From: Gammaproteobacteria bacterium
GTDB taxonomy: Bacteria > Pseudomonadota > Gammaproteobacteria > GCF-002020875
DNA: 17,145 nt
Direction of reading: 5' to 3'
Assembly: GCA_018671205.1 (NCBI GenBank)
Contig: JABHIC010000430.1
Location: 1 to 17,145, forward strand
Numbering within the stretch: the stretch's first letter is position 1; each line of letters begins with the position of its first letter. Positions 7,781-13,667 of this stretch are shown piece by piece. Both the position numbers and the translations under genes were made by a program. The notes under the pieces were generated by a model, which worked only from the letters and a program-made list of their open reading frames with translations, did no database searches and was not told the origin of the DNA.

Positions 7781-8458
7781 GTGCCACAGGGGTTCTTTAT
7801 TACCGGAACCGATACCGGAGTCGGTAAGAGTGAGGTTGCTGCTGCCATCGCTGCTCTCTATACAGAACGGGGCTTCTCTGTCTCTCCCCGTAAACCGGTC
7901 GAGTCCGGCTGTCTGCCTGATACTCAGGGGGAGAGACTCTTTCCCCGGGATGGCAGTCTGCTCAGACGTGCCAGCCGGAGTAGCGACTCTCTGGAGACCA
8001 TCACCCCCTACCGCTTTGAGGCAGTCGCCTCTCCTGAGCAGGCCGCCCGCGAGGCCGGAACCCCCCTCTCTCTGGAGCAGTTGATTCAGGCCTGCAGCAC
8101 TACGACAGACCAGGATGACACACTGTTATTGGTGGAGGGCGCGGGAGGATTTTACTCCCCGATTGCGCAACAGGCACTCAATGCCGATCTGGCTACAGCC
8201 CTCCAACTCCCTCTGATTCTGGTTACTGAGGATCGTCTGGGAGCCATCAATCAACTTCTTCTGGCCCGTCAGGCAATCCTTGATAGAGGTTTAACTATAT
8301 ATCTTATCATACTGAATAAAAAAGATACCTCCAACCTGAATAACCTAAATTCCGCACAAGAGTGGGTAACAGAACCGATCATCGCCCTGCCACCACAAGA
8401 TCACTCCGCCCCATGGAGATCGATGATCAAACCACTCACCCCACTATTTTTTGGGTAG
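7781..8458 (+). CDS. bioD: Dethiobiotin synthetase (BioD)
   Basis: Closes the ureido ring of 7,8-diaminopelargonic acid using CO2 and ATP, the penultimate step of biotin synthesis. The 225-residue protein has the P-loop GTDTGVGKS (9-17), carbamate-forming Lys38 in RKPVESG, TPYRFEAVASPEQAA (75-89), VEGAGGFYSP with Glu119, VTEDRLGAINQ and the nucleotide-binding Asn179. Start is GTG 7781, preceded by GAAGGAA at a good distance. No bioA, bioB, bioF, bioC or bioH is in the window, so this is a detached bio gene placed behind purC. Its last 15 bases overlap the 3' end of the opposite-strand phosphorylase gene. Confidence 0.94.
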   Translation: MPQGFFITGTDTGVGKSEVAAAIAALYTERGFSVSPRKPVESGCLPDTQGERLFPRDGSLLRRASRSSDSLETITPYRFEAVASPEQAAREAGTPLSLEQLIQACSTTTDQDDTLLLVEGAGGFYSPIAQQALNADLATALQLPLILVTEDRLGAINQLLLARQAILDRGLTIYLIILNKKDTSNLNNLNSAQEWVTEPIIALPPQDHSAPWRSMIKPLTPLFFG

Positions 8459-9214
8459 TCCATTTTTAGAGCTGCCCTGAAAATAATCCTGGGCAAGTTG
8501 ACGCAGAACCGACTGCACATCCACCATCCCTGACTGCAGATTTTCGCTGATCTCATCCATCGTAATTTCATGGTCACTTTTCCCTGCTGCCCAGTTGGCC
8601 GAGACCGCACAACTGGCATAACAGAGTCCCAGCTCCCGGGCCAGCGCGGCCTCTGGCATGCCGGTCATCCCCACCAAATCACAGCCATCACGCTCCATTC
8701 GCCTGATTTCTGCCGCACTCTCCAGACGAGGGCCCTGAGTGGCTCCGTAGGTGCCTCCATCCACCACACTGACCCCGGCAACGCTCGCTGCCTGTAGCAG
8801 CTGGCTACGCAGGGTTGCACAGTAGGGCCAGCTAAAATCGATATGCTCCACCTCTGGCCCGTCAAAGAAGGTATGCTCCCGTCCCCAGGTATAGTCGATC
8901 AGCTGATCAGGGATCGCCACCTGCCCCGGCACCATCGCCTCACCTATTCCCCCAACCGCCGCTACGGCGACAATGGATGACACACCCAACTGTTGCAGCG
9001 CCCAGATATTGGCCCGGTAGTTGATCCCATGTGGCGGTATGGAGTGATCCTCACCATGACGAGAGAGAAAGATCAGTGCTGCCCCACCCCACTCCACCTC
9101 TATCAGAGGGGATGAGGGAGGGCCGTATGGCGTCTCTGGTGTATGGCCGCCGCCGCCCACAACCCCCTCCATCTGCTCCAACCCGGTGCCACCAATAATT
9201 GCCAACCTTTCCAT
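8444..9214 (-). CDS. S-methyl-5'-thioinosine phosphorylase-like protein (MTAP/PNP family)
   Basis: Purine nucleoside phosphorylase family 2 enzyme of methylthioadenosine salvage. The 256-residue protein shows IIGGTGL (phosphate loop, Thr10), SRHGEDHSIPPHGINYRAN (51-69), AAVGGIGEAM, GGTYGATQGPRLES (153-166) and GMTGMPEA (182-189). Where adenosine-type MTAP has an Asp-containing purine-binding loop, this has SANWAAG with Asn207, as I recall for Pseudomonas methylthioinosine phosphorylase, so a 6-oxopurine substrate is likely. The start is ATG 9212-9214 with AAGGAG 7 bases upstream, not ATG 9230-9232. The C-terminus FQGSSKNGLPKK is partly encoded by repeat copy 3 and looks like an add-on. It is divergent from the Sel1 gene. 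Confidence 0.87.
   Translation of the reverse strand: MERLAIIGGTGLEQMEGVVGGGGHTPETPYGPPSSPLIEVEWGGAALIFLSRHGEDHSIPPHGINYRANIWALQQLGVSSIVAVAAVGGIGEAMVPGQVAIPDQLIDYTWGREHTFFDGPEVEHIDFSWPYCATLRSQLLQAASVAGVSVVDGGTYGATQGPRLESAAEIRRMERDGCDLVGMTGMPEAALARELGLCYASCAVSANWAAGKSDHEITMDEISENLQSGMVDVQSVLRQLAQDYFQGSSKNGLPKK
8461..8481 (+). repeat. Interspersed repeat, copy 3, inside the phosphorylase gene
   Basis: The core at 8462-8478 is ATTTTTAGAGCTGCCCT, one base different from copies 1 and 2, in the same orientation as copy 2. It lies just after the bioD stop and encodes about seven residues near the C-terminus of the minus-strand phosphorylase. Copies 2 and 3 are thus direct repeats bracketing purC-bioD. 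Confidence 0.65.
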
Positions 9215-9264
9215 CTCACCACTCCTTGCCATAAATCGAACAGCCCCAAAGGGTACAGCGCCTC

Positions 9265-9285
9265 GCCAATCTTTGCTATATTGGC
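9265..9285 (+). promoter_or_regulatory. Extended -10 promoter inside an inverted repeat, for the Sel1 gene
   Basis: TGCTATATT (9274-9282) fits TGnTATAAT at 8 of 9 positions and would start transcription near 9289. It is enclosed by perfect 6-base inverted arms GCCAAT (9265-9270) and ATTGGC (9280-9285), which look like an operator overlapping the -10. No -35 is evident. Confidence 0.45.
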
Positions 9286-9314
9286 TTTAATGAAACCATG
9301 GAGTAGTAACAATC

Positions 9315-9770
9315 ATGTCTGAAACTGAAAGTTTCCATCTGGCCGATGGGCTCGCCGCCTTTGAAACCAAAAATTTCTCTCTGGCCATGCAACATCTGTC
9401 TCCTCTGGCTGACCAGGGAGTCCCCGAGGCGCTGTTTCGTGTTGCCATCATTTACCAGAACGGTCTGATCTGGAGTCCGAATGAGGAGAGAGCTTTTCAG
9501 ATGATGAGCCATGCCGCCGAACAGAATCACCCCTTTGCACAACATAGTCTCGGCTTCATGTATTACCAGGGTGAGTGTACCGAACGTGACCTTTCACAGG
9601 CCATCCACTGGTTCACCAGAGCAGCCGATCAGGGGCTCTCTGGCTCAATGGTCACCCTGGGGATGATTTATGATTCGGGGGATGGGGTTGAGAAAGATAG
9701 CGCATTGGCACAGCAGTGGTACCAGCGTGCTGAGGCACAACAGAAGGCCGACGAGGAGTCAGAGGGATGA
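9315..9770 (+). CDS. Sel1-repeat (TPR-like) protein
   Basis: A 151-residue protein built of about three Sel1-like helical repeats: roughly 33-68 (GVPEALFRVAIIYQNG), 69-105 (HPFAQHSLGFMYYQG...AIHWFTRAA) and 106-141 (GSMVTLGMIYDSGDGVEKD...AQQWYQRAE). No signal peptide or membrane segment, so it is probably a cytoplasmic protein-interaction module. A GGAG motif lies 11 bases before ATG 9315. The stop codon overlaps the next gene's start (ATGA), so the two products are probably made together. I do not recognise a named homologue. Its position directly before ccmA invites but does not prove a link to respiration or envelope assembly. Confidence 0.8.
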   Translation: MSETESFHLADGLAAFETKNFSLAMQHLSPLADQGVPEALFRVAIIYQNGLIWSPNEERAFQMMSHAAEQNHPFAQHSLGFMYYQGECTERDLSQAIHWFTRAADQGLSGSMVTLGMIYDSGDGVEKDSALAQQWYQRAEAQQKADEESEG

Positions 9771-10243
9771 GTGAACGTACCGACAACCCACAGCAGGATC
9801 ATCCTCATCAGGATGAGACACCATCCCCTGAGAGCGAAGAGCGACCGGTAGCAGCCGCTGTCACGCCCACATTTCAGACCCCACTACCCATTCGACTCTT
9901 CCTGGTGGTCGCAGCGATCTTCCTTTTCAAGATGGTCTATGACATCAGTGAGCAGAACCGAACCCAGCAGAAGGCGATTGTTCAACTGAGCAAAAAAGTG
10001 GATAAGGCAATCGCAACGGCAGAGGAGAACCGTCGGGGAATTGAACGGCTCAATGGCGGCTTTTCGGATATCGTCAAAGGGGTAGGACGCATGGGCACTG
10101 ACCTGAGCAAATCCTCCAGAAATGTTCAGATGATTCAGAATGATGTACATGAGGAGATGGCATCTATCCGTAAAAAGGTCAATGACATCTCCAATCGACT
10201 GATCGCACTACAACAGGAGTTACGTAGCCCTTTTCGTCGCTAA
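9767..10243 (+). CDS. One-pass membrane protein with coiled-coil tail, unknown function
   Basis: A 158-residue protein I do not recognise. Residues 1-40 are polar and rich in Glu, Pro, Asp and His (likely disordered, cytoplasmic); about 41-57 (IRLFLVVAAIFLFKMVY) is a single transmembrane helix; about 60-155 is a long charged heptad-like coiled coil (QKAIVQLSKKVDKAIATAEE, VHEEMASIRKKVNDISNRL). It ends in basic RSPFRR. The start ATG 9767 overlaps the stop of the Sel1 gene by four bases. The coiled coil would probably face the periplasm if the acidic N-terminus stays inside, but the topology is uncertain. Confidence 0.75.
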   Translation: MSERTDNPQQDHPHQDETPSPESEERPVAAAVTPTFQTPLPIRLFLVVAAIFLFKMVYDISEQNRTQQKAIVQLSKKVDKAIATAEENRRGIERLNGGFSDIVKGVGRMGTDLSKSSRNVQMIQNDVHEEMASIRKKVNDISNRLIALQQELRSPFRR

Positions 10244-10311
10244 GGTTCTACCGTTGGTTTCCCCAATCCATTAAGGGTTGCCGGAGTAGCCGTTTTCAAC
10301 GCAACAACTTA

Positions 10312-10320
10312 TGCTAGAAT
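10312..10320 (+). promoter_or_regulatory. Extended -10 promoter for ccmAB
   Basis: TGCTAGAAT matches TGnTATAAT at 8 of 9 positions. A transcript starting near 10327 would have a leader of about 37 bases before ATG 10364. Because the in-frame ATG at 10319 lies inside this element, it is unlikely to be the real ccmA start. The preceding 10244-10311 holds no gene. Confidence 0.5.
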
Positions 10321-10363
10321 GCCGCCTCATCAGGAAATAAGAGACTCCCGTAGAGGGGTCGAA

Positions 10364-11050
10364 ATGGGGAAGGATACCTTGCAATCAAATAACAGGCCCA
10401 CAGTGGGGCTGGTTACCGTAGACCTGGAGTGTATACGGGGGAACCGGCTGCTTTTCAGCCACCTCAATCTCGAAATTGGCGCAGGAAAGATCCTTCAGAT
10501 TGAGGGCCGTAATGGATGCGGGAAGACCAGCCTGTTACGGCTGTTATGTGGCATTATGCTACCCAGCGAGGGGCAGATCTTATGGCGTGGCACGGATATC
10601 AACGAGGATCGCGCCGAATTTTACGCTGAGTCTGCCTATCTCGGCCACCACAACGGAACCAAGGGTGAACTGAGCGCACTGGAGAACCTACAGTTTGCCC
10701 AGGCTCTCTCTACCCCCAAAGAGGGGAGTGACCTCTACGAAATTCTGGCCCGACTCTCTCTGGCCGGTTTTGAGGATATCCCCTGTCGTCACCTCTCTGC
10801 AGGACAGAACCGCAGGGTCGCTCTGGCTCGACTATTGGCGACAGATGCAACCATCTGGGTACTGGATGAGCCCTTTACCGCACTCGACCGTAAGGGAATC
10901 GCCGAGATCGAGACCATTTTTGAGGAGCATGTTACTCAGGGGGGAACCATCATCCTGACCACCCACCACCCACTGAAGGTCAATGAACCCTACTACCGCT
11001 CTCTCAACCTTGAAGAGTTTGCCTGCAACAGTAATAGAGGTGACCAATGA
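10364..11050 (+). CDS. ccmA: Heme-exporter ATPase CcmA
   Basis: ATP-binding subunit of the CcmABCD complex, which uses ATP to release heme-loaded CcmE during System I cytochrome c maturation. The 228-residue protein has Walker A GRNGCGKTS (48-56), Q-loop region AYLGHHNGTKGELSALEN (91-108, typical of CcmA), ABC signature LSAGQ (144-148), Walker B IWVLDEP (164-170) and the switch His201. ATG 10364 has a GAGGGG Shine-Dalgarno 6 bases upstream and gives the usual CcmA length with a short extra N-terminal tail; ATG 10319 is rejected. The stop overlaps the ccmB start (ATGA), indicating translational coupling. Confidence 0.95.
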   Translation: MGKDTLQSNNRPTVGLVTVDLECIRGNRLLFSHLNLEIGAGKILQIEGRNGCGKTSLLRLLCGIMLPSEGQILWRGTDINEDRAEFYAESAYLGHHNGTKGELSALENLQFAQALSTPKEGSDLYEILARLSLAGFEDIPCRHLSAGQNRRVALARLLATDATIWVLDEPFTALDRKGIAEIETIFEEHVTQGGTIILTTHHPLKVNEPYYRSLNLEEFACNSNRGDQ

Positions 11051-11739
11051 GCGACCGCCCAGACAACACACTCACCCACGTATTCCTCCAGGTACTCAAG
11101 AGAGATCTGACGCTCGCCTTTCGCCATCGTGGTGAGCTGGCCAATCCACTACTTTTTTTCATTATTGTGGTCTCCCTCTTTCCCCTCGGTGTGGGCCCCG
11201 CCCCCTCCATCCTTGAGACCATTGCTCCCGGCATCATCTGGGTAGCCGCCCTGCTCTCTGCCATGCTCTCCCTGGATAGCATGTTCCGCTCGGACTTTGA
11301 GGATGGCTCACTGGAGCAGATCACCCTGAGCCACCACCCTCTCTCGGTTCTGGTTCTGGCCAAAATTCTGGCCCACTGGCTGATTACCGGACTACCACTA
11401 CTCTTTATTGCCCCCCTGCTCGGTGTTCTGCTCTACCTCCCTAGTGAGGCGATGAAAACATTGGTGATTACACTGGCACTGGGAACCCCTATTCTCAGCC
11501 TGGTCGGGGCCATCGGCATGGGTTTAACGGTGGGGCTGAAACGGGGGGGGGTACTGCTCTCTCTGTTGGTACTCCCACTCTTTATCCCGGTTCTCATCTT
11601 TGGCGCACTGGCCGTCAATGAGGCGGCTGCGGGTCTACCTGTGGATGGCTACCTCTATGTGCTGGGAGCCCTGCTGCTGTTGACCCTCTCCCTCTCACCA
11701 CTGGCTACCGCTGCTTCCATTCGGATCAGCACCAGCTAA
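11047..11739 (+). CDS. ccmB: Heme-exporter membrane protein CcmB
   Basis: Integral membrane partner of CcmA in the CcmABCD complex. The 230-residue, highly hydrophobic protein has about six transmembrane helices. Family features: LKRDLTLAFRHRGELANPLLFF near the N-terminus, APGIIWVAALLSAMLSLDSMF (first periplasmic side/TM region) and FEDGSLEQITLSHHPL (the conserved DG.LEQ segment). Full length. It overlaps ccmA by four bases. A run of nine G at 11543-11551 encodes the RGGV segment. A 157-base gap with its own promoter-like signals separates it from ccmC, which is unusual for ccm operons. Confidence 0.94.
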   Translation: MSDRPDNTLTHVFLQVLKRDLTLAFRHRGELANPLLFFIIVVSLFPLGVGPAPSILETIAPGIIWVAALLSAMLSLDSMFRSDFEDGSLEQITLSHHPLSVLVLAKILAHWLITGLPLLFIAPLLGVLLYLPSEAMKTLVITLALGTPILSLVGAIGMGLTVGLKRGGVLLSLLVLPLFIPVLIFGALAVNEAAAGLPVDGYLYVLGALLLLTLSLSPLATAASIRISTS

Positions 11740-11769
11740 GTATCGGGCAAACAGAACCATGAGCAGATC

Positions 11770-11791
11770 TTATCCCCTGATTATCCCCCGA
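11770..11791 (+). promoter_or_regulatory. Tandem 11-bp direct repeat upstream of ccmC
   Basis: TTATCCCCTGA (11770-11780) is followed immediately by TTATCCCCCGA (11781-11791): two copies matching at 10 of 11 bases with a period of one helical turn. It lies 12 bases before the candidate -35 of ccmC and looks like an activator binding site. The factor is unknown; it does not fit a DnaA box (TTATnCACA). Confidence 0.4.
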
Positions 11792-11803
11792 TGTTTTTTA
11801 TCT

Positions 11804-11833
11804 TTGCCTCAGCGCATCCTTGTACGAGATAAT
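11804..11833 (+). promoter_or_regulatory. Candidate promoter for ccmC-ccmE-ccmF
   Basis: TTGCCT (11804-11809) and GATAAT (11828-11833) with an 18-base spacer match sigma-70 -35 and -10 at 4/6 and 5/6. Transcription would start near 11840, leaving a leader of about 57 bases. This would let ccmC-E-F be expressed separately from ccmAB. Confidence 0.4.
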
Positions 11834-11896
11834 ATCCGTTCTGGCCTACCTCATAAAAACCTAACCTATTACGCCTTTGCGTGAAACACCCTGTTC

Positions 11897-13129
11897 ATGA
11901 AACTACCCAACTTTATCTACCGCTTCTCCTCTCCCAAACACTTCTATGCGATGTCTGGCGCGCTCCTGCCATGGATTGCGGCCTCTGCACTAGGGCTGAT
12001 GATTCTCGGGCTCTATGTCGGCTTTGCACTCGCGCCCACCCACTCGGAGCAGGGAGAGAGCTACCGGATCATCTTTTTGCATGTCCCCGCCGCCTCCAAC
12101 TCGATGATGATCTATATGGTCATGGCGACCTCCGGGGCCATTTTTCTGATCTGGCGCATCAAACTGGCCGACACCATTGCCGCCGCTGCCGCGCCCATTG
12201 GAGCTGCCTTTACTTTTCTGGCCCTGGTCACCGGCTCGATCTGGGGTAAACCGACCTGGGGAACCTGGTGGCAGTGGGATGCCCGCCTCACCTCGGAGCT
12301 GATCCTGCTGTTTCTCTACTTTGGTTATATGGCACTACGTGCGGCGATGGATGACCGTCAGAATGCCGCCCGCTCCAGTGCGGTTCTGGCACTGGTGGGG
12401 GTCGTTAATATCCCCATCATCCACTTCTCGGTTGAGTGGTGGAATACCCTCCACCAGGGAGCCACGATCTCCAAGATCGCCAAACCCTCTATGGAGGGGA
12501 CCATGCTCACCTCGATGTTAACGATGATGATTGCACTCTCCCTGTTTTTTGCCCTGGTCACACTGATTCGGGCACGCGGGTTAACTCTGGAGCAGGATTC
12601 ACGTGGCAACTGGGTGCGTGACCTTCCCACCATTCAGCTACGCTTACCCCATACCCTTATCCCTCTGCTGGTGGTTGCCGCAATCGGATACCACGTCACC
12701 ACGACGGAGAAGGAGACCATTCTCTCTCCCAGCCAACTCACTACGGCCACAGGGGAGGTTCTGGTTCGGGGAGAGGTTCGCTCCATTCACTCCGAAGGGA
12801 ACCAGCACCGCATCCTGTTGTCAGACCAGTCAAGCCAGACAATGGTTACCTTCTCCGGTAACCTGCCCCAGCAGTTACGAACCCACTGGGGGGCAGAGGT
12901 CAGAGGTAACCTGGTGCAGAGTCAGGGTATTGAGCCGATAGCGCACGGGCAGCAGATTGAGGCCCGCTCAATCGCAGCGCTCAATATCCGCGACCATACC
13001 AGCTACCTACTGGCCGCCTACGGCATCGCCCTGGTTGTGCTATTGCTGAACCTTCTGGGTGCAATGCGCAGTGCGAGTGAGGCACGAAAAAATATTCAGC
13101 GGAAAATTCGTCAAGAGTCGAATGAATAG
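11897..13129 (+). CDS. ccmC: CcmC fused to a CcmE-like OB domain and CcmD
   Basis: A 410-residue protein, where CcmC alone is about 245. Residues 1-245 are CcmC (six TM): heme ligands His62 (LHVPAA) and His186 (WNTLHQG), and WWD motif WGKPTWGTWWQWDARLT (116-132). Residues 249-267 are an extra TM. About 277-360 resembles CcmE: SPSQL, VRGEVRS, then VTFSGNLPQQLR...GAEVRGNL, parallel to SPTQV and TGILPDLFREGQGIVTLGKL in the neighbouring CcmE; it has no HDENY heme site. Residues 366-410 match CcmD: HTSYLLAAYGIALVVLLLNLL then a basic tail. No start codon precedes the CcmD part, so it cannot be made separately from a visible start. An upstream in-frame stop at 11882 limits the start; ATG 11897 lacks a clear Shine-Dalgarno. 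Predicted topology places the OB domain in the periplasm. CcmC and CcmD calls are firm; the OB call is inference from motif alignment by eye. Confidence 0.9.
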   Translation: MKLPNFIYRFSSPKHFYAMSGALLPWIAASALGLMILGLYVGFALAPTHSEQGESYRIIFLHVPAASNSMMIYMVMATSGAIFLIWRIKLADTIAAAAAPIGAAFTFLALVTGSIWGKPTWGTWWQWDARLTSELILLFLYFGYMALRAAMDDRQNAARSSAVLALVGVVNIPIIHFSVEWWNTLHQGATISKIAKPSMEGTMLTSMLTMMIALSLFFALVTLIRARGLTLEQDSRGNWVRDLPTIQLRLPHTLIPLLVVAAIGYHVTTTEKETILSPSQLTTATGEVLVRGEVRSIHSEGNQHRILLSDQSSQTMVTFSGNLPQQLRTHWGAEVRGNLVQSQGIEPIAHGQQIEARSIAALNIRDHTSYLLAAYGIALVVLLLNLLGAMRSASEARKNIQRKIRQESNE

Positions 13130-13175
13130 CCTGTTGATCGACCAACATAAACAGATAGAAAAATAGAGAAAATCC

Positions 13176-13667
13176 ATGACCCCTAAAAGAAAGAAGCGGC
13201 TACTACTGGTTTTGGTCATCGTGGCTGGTGTCAGCGGCGCGGCCACTTTAATGATGAAGGCACTGAATGAGAACATTAACCTCTTCTACAGCCCAACTCA
13301 GGTTGCTGCGGGTGAGGCCCCTCTCAACCACACCTTCCGCCTTGGTGGACTGGTAGAGAGTGGGAGCCTCAAGCGAGATGGCGATGAGGGGCTGACGGTC
13401 CACTTTGACGTGACGGATCAGGCAGAGTCGGTCACCGTGGCCTATACCGGCATCCTTCCCGACCTTTTTCGTGAGGGTCAGGGAATTGTTACGCTTGGAA
13501 AACTGAACAGTAGTGGCCTCTTTGTTGCGGATGAGGTGCTGGCCAAACATGATGAAAATTATATGCCACCCGAGGTAGCTGAGGCGTTAGAGGCCGGCCA
13601 TAAAAAAGGGATCGAAGAGATGAAGGCTACGCAGGGTACAGAGCAGGCAACCGGGGAGAAGGGTTAA
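13176..13667 (+). CDS. ccmE: Heme chaperone CcmE
   Basis: Periplasmic, membrane-anchored chaperone that binds heme covalently and passes it to CcmF. The 163-residue protein has a basic start (MTPKRKKR), a TM helix (about 9-29), the OB-fold core (about 38-122: YSPTQVAAGEA, FRLGGLVESGSLKR, GILPDLFREGQGIVTLGKL, GLFVADEVLAKH) and the heme-attachment motif HDENY with His125 and Tyr129 (E. coli His130/Tyr134). The C-terminal tail is flexible and charged. The ATG lies 46 bases after the ccmC fusion gene, with TAGAGAAAA upstream. All functional residues are present, so this is the working CcmE; the CcmE-like region in the preceding gene is additional. Confidence 0.97.
   Translation: MTPKRKKRLLLVLVIVAGVSGAATLMMKALNENINLFYSPTQVAAGEAPLNHTFRLGGLVESGSLKRDGDEGLTVHFDVTDQAESVTVAYTGILPDLFREGQGIVTLGKLNSSGLFVADEVLAKHDENYMPPEVAEALEAGHKKGIEEMKATQGTEQATGEKG

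Noticed and set aside
10319..10363. ccmA start at ATG 10319
   Set aside because: The ATG lies inside the extended -10 element; ATG 10364 has a proper ribosome site.
11770..11791. TTATCCCC repeats as DnaA boxes or an origin
   Set aside because: They lack the CACA end of the DnaA box, there are only two, and no AT-rich unwinding region or origin genes are nearby.
12358..12633. Overlapping open frames on either strand inside ccmC and other genes
   Set aside because: They are shadows of well-identified genes, with low-complexity Arg/Ser/Pro-rich translations and no ribosome sites.
11897..13129. Long ccmC as a frameshift or missed stop artefact
   Set aside because: The frame is continuous, each added part has a recognisable domain or TM in a topologically sensible order, and ccmD is missing elsewhere in the cluster.
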